DNA from: Labyrinthula sp. Ha
Taxonomy: Eukaryota; Sar; Bigyra; Labyrinthulida; Labyrinthulaceae
Assembly (NCBI GenBank): GCA_015227615.1
Contig: JAALGZ010000005.1
Span: forward strand, 1,054,001-1,118,000
Reading direction: 5' to 3'
Length of the DNA stretch: 64,000 bases
The notes under the pieces were generated by a model. That model saw nothing but the letters and a program-made list of their open reading frames with translations, was not told where the DNA came from and ran no database searches. The position numbers and the translations under genes are program-made. Shown here one piece after another: positions 34,942 through 45,573 of the stretch (the stretch's first letter is position 1; each line of letters starts with the position of its first letter).

Positions 34942-36021
34942 CTAATAGTCATCAATAGTTACGCTAGTTCCCGTTGAAAGCTTTGAGAGCTTCATTTGCA
35001 GTTCTTTCTCCCTGGTTTGCAGTTGCCTTTCTCTCATATCTAGAGAATGCTCCCTTTCGTCTAATACTTTCCTTCGAACATCAAATATGGATTTTTGCAA
35101 TTCTTTGACATGAAATAGTTGCTTAATAGTAAGGCGTTTCTCCTTCTTTTGTAAAAGATTAGTTATCACACTTCGTATTTTATTGGAGTATCGCTTCAAT
35201 CCAGGATGAAGCAGACATTGCTCACAAGTACTGACTTGAGATAGTGACGTAGAACAAATGCAAGATGGGTACCCTTTCAATATATTCTTTGACAGTTCCT
35301 TAAAATCTTCACCTTTGAAAGGAGGCCCTAAATTACAAAGTTCATGAATAACACATCCAAGACTCCATAGATCACAAGAATGATTATATATTGTCTTTGA
35401 GACTATCTCTGGCGGTAGATAAAATGGTGTCCCAACAACTGTCCGTGCAAAATTCATTTCTCTTTTACCATCCTCGTCTGTTGCCAAGTGTTTAGCAAGG
35501 CCAAAATCAGCTAACTTACAGTTTCCTTCCGCATCCAACAAAATGTTTGCAGGTTTGATATCTCGATGAATAACAGGCCCACCAAATTCTGGAGATAGTT
35601 CATGAATGTATTTGAGCGCCATGACAACTTGACCTAATACCTTCCACACAAACCCTTCCGCAAAAATTTTTGATCCTCCATTTGCTCTAGATCTCTTGAG
35701 AAGCATTATTTTTTTTCTAAGATCACCGCCTCTACAATACTCCATGAAAACATGAATTTCTGCTTTATCTTTATCAATGAATCTATCATAATATCGCACA
35801 ATGCAAGGATGATTCACTTCTCGTAGAAGATTAACTTCTGTCACGATCAGCCTCTTCTCCTTTACGGAAAGCTTACCGAAACACATCGTTTTACAAACAA
35901 GATTCAAATCATCTCCTAGACGTTTTACTAAAGAAACACTTCCAAAGGATCCATTTCCAATAACCTTCTTCTGAAGATATTTTTTGTTTGCAAGAAAAAA
36001 GAACTGTCCTTTTTTGTTCAT
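34942..36021 (-). CDS. NEK (NIMA-related) serine/threonine kinase
   Basis: An intron-free 359-residue kinase. The glycine loop GNGSFGSV starts at residue 22, the ATP lysine is K44 and HRDIKPAN is at 152-159. DFG is at 172-174, and GTPFYLPPE at 197-205 replaces the more usual GTPYYMSPE. The order matches NEK kinases, with a FVWKVLGQVVMALKYIH helix before the catalytic loop. A Cys-rich insert (YPSCICSTS..TCEQC, about 251-269) sits in the C-lobe and is unusual. After residue 305 comes a coiled coil (DEREHSLDMRERQLQTREKE) likely to dimerise the kinase. NEKs act in mitosis and in cilia or basal bodies. It diverges from the next gene with only 48 bp between starts. Confidence 0.88.
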   Translation of the reverse strand: MNKKGQFFFLANKKYLQKKVIGNGSFGSVSLVKRLGDDLNLVCKTMCFGKLSVKEKRLIVTEVNLLREVNHPCIVRYYDRFIDKDKAEIHVFMEYCRGGDLRKKIMLLKRSRANGGSKIFAEGFVWKVLGQVVMALKYIHELSPEFGGPVIHRDIKPANILLDAEGNCKLADFGLAKHLATDEDGKREMNFARTVVGTPFYLPPEIVSKTIYNHSCDLWSLGCVIHELCNLGPPFKGEDFKELSKNILKGYPSCICSTSLSQVSTCEQCLLHPGLKRYSNKIRSVITNLLQKKEKRLTIKQLFHVKELQKSIFDVRRKVLDEREHSLDMRERQLQTREKELQMKLSKLSTGTSVTIDDY

Positions 36022-36069
36022 TCAAAGGTTTTCTGCAAGAAGTCTTAACGGACAGATACTGTGGAAGTA
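36022..36069. promoter_or_regulatory. 48-bp divergent promoter gap
   Basis: This is all the DNA between the NEK start (36021, minus) and the first ATG of the coiled-coil gene (36070, plus). Both promoters must be packed here or extend into coding DNA. Inferred from layout. Confidence 0.4.
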
Positions 36070-37485
36070 ATGAATCCAGAAAAAGAATACAATTTAGAAT
36101 TGATTAAAGAGAATGACGTGAAGCAATACAAACAAATGTGTAGAGGTTTTCAAAATTTATTGAAATTGCATTTGCCTGATGAGCTATTAATCTTAATGGA
36201 TGCGTTGCAAATGAAAACGCATCTTGACACCTTTAGACCTACAAAGGGTGAACTTCGAAACCTGTTTCACAAGGAACTTTTAGTAAAGGCTGATCCCATT
36301 CAGAAAAATATCCAGGTTGAAGTTAGAGGTGTAATTGTAAGAAATTACTATAATTTATTTGAAACGCTTTTAAACTTTGTTTGGGATGGACTGATTATTG
36401 AGTACCTGCAATCTTGCGGGAAACAACTAAGGAAAGTTAAAAATGATTTGCGAGGTTCTGTTCTTAATCTTTGGACTGAAGGAACTGTGACACTGTACCA
36501 GAGCATGAAAACCAAGTTACGAAAAGGTCATAATCCTTCGTTCATTGGCAACAGTGCTTGGACGAGAACTGGAAAAACAATACACAAAAGTGATGAGGAA
36601 TTGGAAGTAAAAATTAACAAATTTCTCAAGGGCATTTTTGATTGTGAGGAAAAGCTTAAGGTTACTGAGAAAAGACTTCGGATAAATCCAGATCATGAGC
36701 GCGTATTAGATTTTTTACAGATTGTTCACTCTAAAGGTGAGAGTGATTTAAAGCTTCGTAATCTCTTGTTAATTAAAGTTGAGCGACATTTACTCTTAAC
36801 TGAGGCACTAAAAACGAAGCTAAGAGAGAAGACCAAGGAGAATGCGGATTTCGAAAAAGTGCTTGAGAGTGTAATAAATCTTGAAAACAGTAGGAAACTA
36901 TTTGGAAATGGCTTGATGACGACTCTTGCTAAATTGGCTGCAAGAATAAGATATCAGGTGGAACTAAACTCCAAGATTCATCATATGAACTTAAAGCTCA
37001 TGGAAGAGTTAGAGAACAGGGAAAGGGAGAATCAGGATTTGAGAACGACATTCAAAGCTATTGAAAGCAAGAACAAGGCTCTGGTTTTAAAGAATGAAGC
37101 TCTTGTGCTTGAACTTGAAGGGCAAAAAAAAGAAAACTTTACAATTCTAGAAGAGAAAAATATGTTGGAACTAGTGGCAGAAGAAAACATCAAGCAGCTT
37201 GCTGCATCCAGGGTTAAAGAGGGGTTATTTTTTGATAACCTTTTGCAAAACTTTATTTTAAAAGCGATTCAAGAATCAAGAGTGACTTCAAAGAAATCTA
37301 AGAAGTTGGCACCAACTAAGAAAAAGAAGAAAGGTAAGAAAACAGCAAATGGCATGAAATCAACTTTAAAGATAGAAAGGAAGAATACGAAAATGAACTC
37401 AAGGCAAACTACAAGAAAAGAAACCAGGTCTCAAAACATAAAAAAGAAGAATCCCATAAGGAAAACGAAAAATAAAAGAAAGTAG
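36070..37485 (+). CDS. Coiled-coil protein with very basic tail, unknown function
   Basis: 471 residues from the ATG at 36070 (in-frame GTG at 36061 is not a likely start in a eukaryote). I do not recognise a family. The first about 180 residues are helical and Trp/Leu-containing and may be globular. Residues about 190-400 are heptad-like coiled coil, with a long Glu/Lys/Leu stretch (NRERENQDLRTTF.., LEGQKKENFTILEEKN). The last about 75 residues are dominated by Lys and Arg (KKKKKGKK and similar runs), which would suit nuclear or nucleolar localisation, microtubule binding or RNA binding. There are no introns. It shares a 48-bp divergent gap with a NEK kinase, so a shared cytoskeletal or cilium role is possible but only a guess. 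Confidence 0.75.
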   Translation: MNPEKEYNLELIKENDVKQYKQMCRGFQNLLKLHLPDELLILMDALQMKTHLDTFRPTKGELRNLFHKELLVKADPIQKNIQVEVRGVIVRNYYNLFETLLNFVWDGLIIEYLQSCGKQLRKVKNDLRGSVLNLWTEGTVTLYQSMKTKLRKGHNPSFIGNSAWTRTGKTIHKSDEELEVKINKFLKGIFDCEEKLKVTEKRLRINPDHERVLDFLQIVHSKGESDLKLRNLLLIKVERHLLLTEALKTKLREKTKENADFEKVLESVINLENSRKLFGNGLMTTLAKLAARIRYQVELNSKIHHMNLKLMEELENRERENQDLRTTFKAIESKNKALVLKNEALVLELEGQKKENFTILEEKNMLELVAEENIKQLAASRVKEGLFFDNLLQNFILKAIQESRVTSKKSKKLAPTKKKKKGKKTANGMKSTLKIERKNTKMNSRQTTRKETRSQNIKKKNPIRKTKNKRK

Positions 37486-38064
37486 GTAACTACTGAAAGG
37501 AAAAAACTTTGTTGAAAATAAATTAAGAAAATTCCAAAACCTATTGTGTTAAAGGTTCAGGAATTTAAACCGTGATTATAAATTTTGAAAACCAAGAGAA
37601 CAAGTGATTGAATAAGAAGCTAATTCTTGTGGACATACTCTAAACATCCTTAGTTTTAATAGCCAGTTCTGTTGCTTTTAGACCTCCAGGAGAATTTTTT
37701 TTTACATAGTAACTTAACTTCAATTCCTAAGTAATGTCGATGTAATGATTCATTAAATTATTGCCAATACTTTCAACAACCGAGTTGGTATTTTTTATAA
37801 ATCTTCGCTTCATTAAAGTGCCCCTTCCAGAATAAGGACTGCCTAATGTTTTTGTTGTGCTATTAACTATTACTAGAAGAAGTCTCCTACCTGCATCCCA
37901 CTTTCAATCTAACGATGATATAGCGTGTCGTGCGAAGTGTTCTAGTTTCATCGATTGTACTGGCAATTATTATATAGTTTTGTGTATAACTGAAGTTCTT
38001 AACCAAATACTTACCAGCCAAAGTAATGATAAGCGATGTCTCAAGTGTGTTGAAATAAATAAAT

Positions 38065-38125
38065 GGGTCTCATGAAGTTTCAGATGAAATCTACCGAGCC
38101 CTTCGAGCCTGGCTCCATGAGACCC
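38065..38125. repeat. 10-bp inverted repeat at the edge of a GC-richer relic
   Basis: GGGTCTCATG (38065-38074) is the exact reverse complement of CATGAGACCC (38116-38125). The loop holds a smaller stem, GAGCC-T-GGCTC. It lies at the left edge of a GC-rich island and could be part of a transposon end. Confidence 0.45.
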
Positions 38126-38760
38126 AAACCGGAGCTGCATTTGAGCCTAATCATAGCCTCTACAGCATCCCCAACTCGCAGGGTTCTAACCTTGTTTTTC
38201 TGCTCTTTTTTGGACAGGGTTCTATGCGGTATCTGATGAGGTTATTGGCCATTGTCTACGTGATTTTTTGTACCCGCTATCGCATAGAAGTCTAAAGGCA
38301 CTTCCGAAGAAAGTCTCCATTCCGCCAAATTTTCTGCCAACTATTAGGGATATTTGCCAGGAACAAAAAAATTCTAGGATCTCCAGAGGTAATTAAGAAT
38401 ATATAACTTGGAATTCAGTTAGAATTGAGAGGGATGAGGATATCAGACCTAGAAAAAACATTTGTTGTGATTATAGCTGGACATCCCTACCAAAAACATA
38501 CCAACCAACATTTTTGGTGCAAAGGCACGGAGCCTACAAAAATACCCATCAAACTCTTATACGTCCCCAGGCCCCATGATGTCAAGAGGAATGGCGTTCA
38601 TCAGTCACTACTTTTCCACAACTGGTCACAAAACTTCAATCCTGTTTGCTTTCCAAATTTTACTCTTCCAGAACTAATAAATGGTCAACTCCACTGTAAA
38701 GTAACAGCAGAGAAAAATAGAATGTGAAAATACTTTTCCGTCAAAACGCACTAAAATTAT
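38076..38760 (+). pseudogene. GC-richer decayed coding relic, unassigned
   Basis: Composition jumps to near 50% GC for about 300 bp, unlike its surroundings. Plus-strand frames read like protein: VSDEIYRALRAWLHETQTGA, then in another frame GFYAVSDEVIGHCLRDFLYP, then KALPKKVSIPPNFLPTIRD. Later pieces run to about 38727 with stops and frame changes. A TTTTGGACAG just before one piece looks like a splice acceptor. I cannot assign a family; a transposase or a horizontally acquired gene in decay is possible. Confidence 0.45.
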
Positions 38761-41700
38761 TAGCAAGTCTATGAAAAATTATTCCTGACTTACATTAGAG
38801 CAAGCTAAGTAATTCGTTGATATTAGATAACCCATCAGAACCAGAACTCAACTTTCCGATATTACATCCTAACAGCAAGAACCATCATATTACCTATGTT
38901 TCATAAAAAAAACTACATGAACCATAATAATCAAATTTAATGTAATAGTTTCAAAAGAAGTGCTGCATAAAATATAGCTTGAAAAAATTACATCTCAATT
39001 TAACCACCATAACTAGTTATAGGAAGCTTTTAGAATTAGAAAGTTGCACAAATTATCTGCTACTATTACCATATCTTACATTTTCCTTAGTACTGGTTAA
39101 GACTTGTACATATAATATTCTCCAAATACAACAAAACTCTGCTGCTCTCACTTAGATTTCCACTGATTGTTTCGATGTCTCAGGATGTTTCTTTGTATCT
39201 ATGAACACTTGCCATATTTGAGATTCAATAAACATAACCATAAAGTGCTAGTTGCACCACAAACCGGCGGTACTTCATTCAACTTATTCCAAATATACAT
39301 GAATGTAAAGAACTAAGCAAATATAAGAAAAGCGAGCAAAGTATCATAAGAAATGAAACTACTTAGTACATAGGGACTTGAAACATGTCTAGCACACAGC
39401 TTATCTTAGCATTAGGTTCCCCGGTAGCTTTTAGGCTTCCCAATATTTTACAAAACCCTTTACAGAAGATTGAGTAAATTTGCCTTTACTTTCTCTACTA
39501 TAAGAATGATTGGATCATTATGATTGACATATCGCATAAATATATGAGGAGCAGTGGAGGTAGAGGATATCACAATGATTTGATAGATTAATGCTAGATC
39601 TCCAGTAGCCTCGAAGCAAACTCATTCATACATGAGATGTACCAGTAAAATTTCAGTGGATGTCCATCACTTCAAAATTTCTGCTTTATGAGCATGTTTC
39701 GATGGATTTTATTCTTCGACGTTTCTTGCGTATCGAGTTTGTTCTAGATGGTTAGATTCTACTCTCAGTTCTATGGATCAATGCTCACACAAATACCGGT
39801 GTTCTTTTTAATCTAAGATATTTTTGCCAATTATTCTAATCAGGATGAATTTTAATGTAATTTGAACGTACTCAAGAAAAATATTACAATTGTTTTTCAG
39901 GTATATTGGGTGTTATTTTGGTGGTTTATTGGGTGCTTCATATGGGTTTCTTGATCAACTTTGGCTAAATCTTAAAAGTCTTCGGTCGGAGATTTCCATT
40001 GACAATTTTCTAGCTACCTTTATTTTATTAACATCTTAGGATTGCAACATTTCGTTATCCGAGGAAGGTTTCGTCATCGTCTATTAAATGGTTAAGGAAG
40101 GAAAGAACTGAAAACACAAGAAATCTTAGTTAATTTCCTGTGTTAACTCAAACTTAGAGATTAATCCACAGCAAAGTTTAATTTCTAAGCACAAGAACTT
40201 GTCTTTGAAGAAAGACTTTATTCATATCTTAGCATGTTTTCAAATGCAACAGTAAGAAAATATAGATTGATTCATTTGCTTCAAGGTCAGATGTATTTTC
40301 AAGTTCCAACAAAATATTAAAAACATGAAGAGGAAAAAGGATTCAGTTACTGTTTTAATTAATATCACATACTTGAGATTTCGCCTAAGAAATATTTTTT
40401 CATCAATAGGAATACGCTGAGATTTAAATTTTCAATTGTGCTTTCATATCTATGCTGGTTCATATTACCAATGGGAAATCTGTCACTTTAATTTGTTCGT
40501 ATTAACCTGAGAGACGAAGTATCTACATATTGCAGTATTCATATATGCTGGCAAAAGCATAGCTTTAAAGTACTACTTGCTTCAGCTACTAGGGATGGAA
40601 ACCTAGGATCTCGATTTAGCACTTCTCTAGTTTTTTCTCAACGCTATTGAATAAATCCCATTACCAGGCATCCCATTCTTTATTCTTGATAGAAATCTTA
40701 CACAATGCTATAATTGTTTCAATTATTGACGATATTGCACCCGCCTCATTATCATTGTGTTGTTTTTGAGGGTACAGGTTTAATTTTTGTTCGAAGGAAA
40801 TAAAATATTTTGAGATATGTGAAATTAACTATATAAATGGTTTGCAAAGCATTTTGAATACTTATTAAGTGACTCTGATTCATATTTTCTAAAGAATTTC
40901 ATGAAAATATTTTTGAAACCAATGATAACTAAGAAAAATCTGAAAAATCTGGATAATGTTGAAGGTCCAGAAATGGATCCATTCTTGATAAGAGGTCGAG
41001 AATTGAAAAACTAGTCAGATACCATGTCATGGTTCTCTATAGTTGATATTCTCAGGTCCTTCTGTTTTTCTTTTCCATGTAGGTATCCCTACCAACCACA
41101 TATGTATGCTTGCCAACTCTCCAATATCAAGTATTGAATGGTGTTCTGCATGTAATTGCTACCTCTATGTCTATTTTTTGGTATTCTTATGTATCTGCGC
41201 TGGCATTGCCTCTTTTTTCTGACAATATTGCTTCTGCAAAGTTCATTATGGGCTAATTGTTGTCCTAGGAACATTATTCTGAATAAATCTAAGTAAATAT
41301 GCCGTCTAAATCCTTACTATAGTTGACATTTTGCTGAAAAGATATTAATAATCTCTAAATTTCGTCTGCCTTAAAATAACACGACTCCTCTATGATTTGT
41401 TCTATTTATTTCAGAAAATCATAGTTATTTTTCTGGTTTAACGCTTAGTGCGGATATGAACCTTGACGATTCTAAATATTAAATTTGTTTCCAATCCGTA
41501 AAATGTTCTTGCTAATTTTTATACTTGCCCCAAAGTGTTTTATCTTGGCGTGTATTCTACCTGTGTAACTAACTTGAACATGGATAAGAACTAGTGACTT
41601 ATTTGTATGAAGTTCAGGCACTACAGATCCTTCCGTAGCTGCTCTGTGAAGCAAAACAGGCCAAGCAGAACTTTCTCGCATGCAGTGGTACCCGCAAAAC

Positions 41701-42299
41701 AGCTTTCAAGGTCCTCTTCAAGAGAACGTACTCTTTGTTTTGTAATGGACAAGATTAAACAATGTTAACCAACTTTTCCTTTAAATAATCAAACCTCACT
41801 TCCGCTCCACCCAAGTAAAAAGCGGTAGGGAAACAATTCACAAGTTTTTGAATTTTAGTTAGCCTAGATAAACCAAATTGTCATAGTTTAGTCAAAGAAA
41901 CTTAAATTTTAAAGGCGGGTTAGGTAAATTCGTGAGCTGCTTATGGTAAAAAGTAGCATGTCATGGATGGAGATTTCTATTTCGCCATTACACTTCAAAT
42001 TTGCAAACTGCCCCAGATTTGGATTGCAAGGTTAAGAGTTATTATATGACTTAACGCAACGCCAATATGAGTATATAGTTGTTGCTAAGATACTTCAGTT
42101 GGACAATTTTCAGGAGAACTAAACTTCAGGTTCGCATTTTGCTTTCCCAAATTGACGGGAATGTCAAACTTCTCTACTAGAATTTTGCTTCTAGCAAGGA
42201 ATTTCGCAAAATGTAAGCCTTAATGCTTCCCTGTTCAACCAAAATCTAAATGGAATTGAGAATAATCCAATTATATTAAAAAGACCACAAAAGCTTGAT

Positions 42300-43990
42300 T
42301 GCTACTCCGTCCTAACACCTCGGAATAGGTGCTCAATCCTTCAAGAATATTCTTTAGAGAATCCATTACCTTTTGGTAGACCTCTAGAAAGTATGGACGA
42401 TCCACTGTTGCACCATAGGCGAAATTAAGAACCTGGCTCATGAATGTGTACCTTGCGTCTTACCATCTTACTAAAAGCTCAACCTCTGGTACAGGTCATC
42501 CTGGTTTGGCAATATAAGTCTCCGTGCTTCAGAGATGTTCTGGTCGAGCTTCAGGTAGTGAAAACTGGACACCACACCAACTATTAAGTAAATCAGCTTG
42601 TCTGGATTTGATCAGGGCTAGAAAAAACATATTTTGATTTAAAAAATGAGTTTGTGATCTGAAGGAAAAGGTTGTTTATCTTAACTTGTATCACCCTAGG
42701 TCGTTTGATCACCGTTACAGTGCGAGAGAGATCGGTTAGAATATTCTTAATATATTTCTCCTTGAGACTTTATACTTCTGAGTCGGAACTTGGAATTACT
42801 AAATTATGAATCTTTAATACGTTATTTTTAGATGAAATCGTCAGCGCGTGAGCTCTCAACACATGCTTAAGTCTTCTTAATTTTTTTAGCTTGGTGGCCT
42901 CATTGAATTGTGGCCCGTACAATTGGACCACCAGCAAAAAAGAATAATACCAAAGAAATTGACCCTTCAATCTTCTTCGATGGGTTTAATTGAGACGTAG
43001 AAAACTTCTATTTTGGTTAAATATCTTTTTTGAAATCGATGTCTGGCAACCTCAGCAGTAATGGTGCCATTGTTACTGTGAGCTTTCTTGTGCCAACGCC
43101 TAAGAATCGTAGAGGATAACTGTGCGGAGTCTAGCTGTTGGTGAAACTCCTAATCTAGACTTTGCATCAATGACCATCAGACACTTGATCCACTTCTTAT
43201 CTAGTATGGTTTCCTCATTTTTCGAGTTTCTAGAGACGAACATGATCTTTGTTTTAGATGGATTGGTTTATGAAGAAGAGACCGCAGCTAGGTTTTTAAA
43301 AAATATTAAAATAATATTTTTGCTTCAGTTCGTGTGCTTCATGTGAGACAGATGTCATCAGGAAAAATGAGAAACTTCGCAAAAAATGCCTTTACGACAG
43401 GTTTCGTTAAGTTTCACCTTTCCGCTTCAATCTTCTTAGGAGAGAGTTCAGGCAAATGATGAGCAAACCAAGACTTAAAGTGTATTTTCTTAAGCTTTCG
43501 TGATTGGTTTTCACTAGTTTGCTCAGATTTTCAACCTTGATCTTAACTGTTTCCAAATATTAAAGGTAAAGTGTGACATCTATTGGTTTCTTTGGTACTT
43601 CTTGTTCCCTTAAAGCTATGATACAGAAGCCGTGGCTACAGGAATCAATGGTCTTAATAAACTCAACAAGAAAGAGGTAGATTCAAATCTTCCTTCTCAG
43701 TACAACTATATTTTTTTTTGGTTTAAGTTTTTTTTTCTTCTTTGCTCAAATCCTTTTTCTAGATCCAGCTTGGTACTGAAAAATAGGTGCTGCTACCAGA
43801 GGTTTAACTCTTTTGGCCATCAGTTTAACAATGACGTTGTAGCTGGTGTCTAGTAGAGAGACTGGTGCGAATTTATAGACTGCAAACCCATCCCTGAATA
43901 AATTCACACTGATTTCTGGGAACTGTTTAAGTCTGTCGTATGATTTTTTACTTGGATCAATCAAATAATAGTATTGGTTCTAATATTCTT
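42300..43990 (-). mobile_element. Decayed non-LTR (LINE) retrotransposon reverse transcriptase
   Basis: Minus-strand frames, broken by stops and shifts, carry reverse transcriptase motifs in the right order. At 43746-43964: FAPVSLLDTSYNVIVKLMAK, then RVKPL and FQYQAG, matching RPISLLN..YKI..K.LA.RLK..L..Q.GF. At about 43640-43680: FLVEFIKTIDS, for the (L)xxDFxKAFDS motif. At about 43350-43380: LIFPDDIC, the degenerate catalytic (F/Y)xDD box. At about 43140-43265: NPSKTKIMFVSRNSKNEE, for the following N..KTK.M motif. Near 42300-42450: RYTFMSQVLNFAYG, like the thumb region GR...l.sVL. The first aspartate of the active site is changed to glutamate (FVEF), so the element is dead. Confidence 0.82.
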
Positions 43991-44559
43991 CTTGTTTATA
44001 TCTACATAAAATCATGAGTAAAAAAAACTAAACTCTGTCAAATCAAAGAAATAAGAAAATTGAAAAAACACTTTGGTTTGGGTTGAAGATGGACGTAGTT
44101 TTTACAGCTGGATGTAAAATTTTATGAAAACTAAATCGTTGTGCTGAATATAGAAGAAATTCTATAGATGACAAGAAAACGAAAATGTATGTTGTCTCGA
44201 TTAGCCCCTACATAGTTGAAGATATTCCAGCATAGAAATAGCAACATAATATGCAAAGCGATTGCAGAAGATACCTTTCTCTAAGATATTAAGGGTGAAC
44301 CCACATGACCATAAGTAGAAAAATACTCGAGCTAAGTGTTCATGATACTGTAATGATACGAAAGAGCAGGTTGAAATGCAGTTCCTGATTAGGTAGATGC
44401 TTCTTCTTAAGTATACTATAAGTTATAATGAAATAATTGGAATTATGTTGGATGAGGCGTTTCATAGATTCAAAGTAACCAAGCTATACCATGTTAATAA
44501 AAAAAATGGCCACTGAAAATATATATTGCTCCTTTGGCAATTCAGCAGCGAGAACTATT

Positions 44560-45481
44560 CCATGATCATATTGTCTTAAAGAAGGCAAATTCAACATTAC
44601 TACTGGTGTTTTATCTAACCAAAGTATTCGTAAAAGGAAGAAGGATCTCGACTATTCAACAGTAGACCATAACATATTTGGAAATTTATTTGTTTGTTTT
44701 GATATTTTTGATGGTCATGCAGGAAAATAAGCTGCTAAATATGCACAAGAAACTCTTGTTCAATATATCATAAGTGAAATTTATATAACTAGATATATTT
44801 TTTGTGCTATTTGATTAGTGTCCAATAATCTTTGCTAATACTTTTTGAAGATATAAAAGAAAACAGGTTAGAATTCTGGTTATTCTGTTATGTTGATGCT
44901 AGCCAACCAAAACAGTAAATAGTTGTATCAAATATATAATATATTTAGAGAACTCAAAACATTTATTGATAAGAAAAGATAAAGTTGAACAGCTTTCTGT
45001 TGATTACTCTCTACTCTTATTAAGTGAAAGACAAAGGTTTGAAATTGTGTGAGGTTGGATAAAGGCTAGCAAAGAAATTCTCAAAGATAATTTACCTAAC
45101 GAAGTAGGAATAGATAGTGTAACCAGAGATACAGAAATATTCACTGTTTTCGGTGATATTATAAACAAAGCTCATAGTGTTAACTTTTCCTAGAGGTATC
45201 GTGCCTTCTTAAGAAAAAACATAGATGTGTTTTAATGAAGATAGGACTTAAGAGTGAGTGGAGCCGATTTCAATCAAGGAGAACTCAGGAAACTAGAAGG
45301 AGAAATATATAGTATTCTAACGCCTGATAGTCTATTTAAAATACTGAAGAAATGTGAAATAGGAAGAATAATAAAATTATCATTCTTAGATATTAAAGCT
45401 TTGGCTGAACATGTAGTTGATCCAACTATTGACAAAGGCTCTACAGATACTGCATCTTATATCCTATTGAAACGTATATAG
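44560..45481 (+). pseudogene. PP2C-type protein phosphatase pseudogene
   Basis: Several plus-strand pieces match PP2C motifs in order, with stops between them. At about 44690-44790: VCFDIFDGHAGK, stop, AAKYAQETLVQYI, the metal-binding DGHGG..AA box. At about 44871-44918: NSGYSVMLMLANQN, for SGSTA..al..aN. At about 44980-45060: QLSVDYSLLLLSERQRFEIV, stop, GWI, for LT.DH.P....E..RI...GG. At 45400-45478: ALAEHVVDPTIDKGSTDTAS, the C-terminal L...A...GS.DN.T box, ending KRI and a stop. Internal TAA, TGA and TAG codons, and loss of the GDSR motif, show that it is dead. It is an old nuclear gene or duplicate, not a transposon part. Confidence 0.78.
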
Positions 45482-45573
45482 TTCATAACAGACTTAAATA
45501 CAACATATTTCTCACGCAGCATCACCTGTATTACAAGCAAAAGAATAGTAAATTTAAGAATATAGTTTCTACA

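Larger units (their letters stand above)
37486..44559. other. 7-kb desert carrying transposon relics
   Basis: No intact gene is visible. Contents listed separately are an unassigned relic at 38076-38760, a 10-bp inverted repeat at 38065-38125, and a decayed LINE reverse transcriptase at 42300-43990. The stretch from 38.8 to 42.2 kb shows nothing I can name. Confidence 0.6.
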
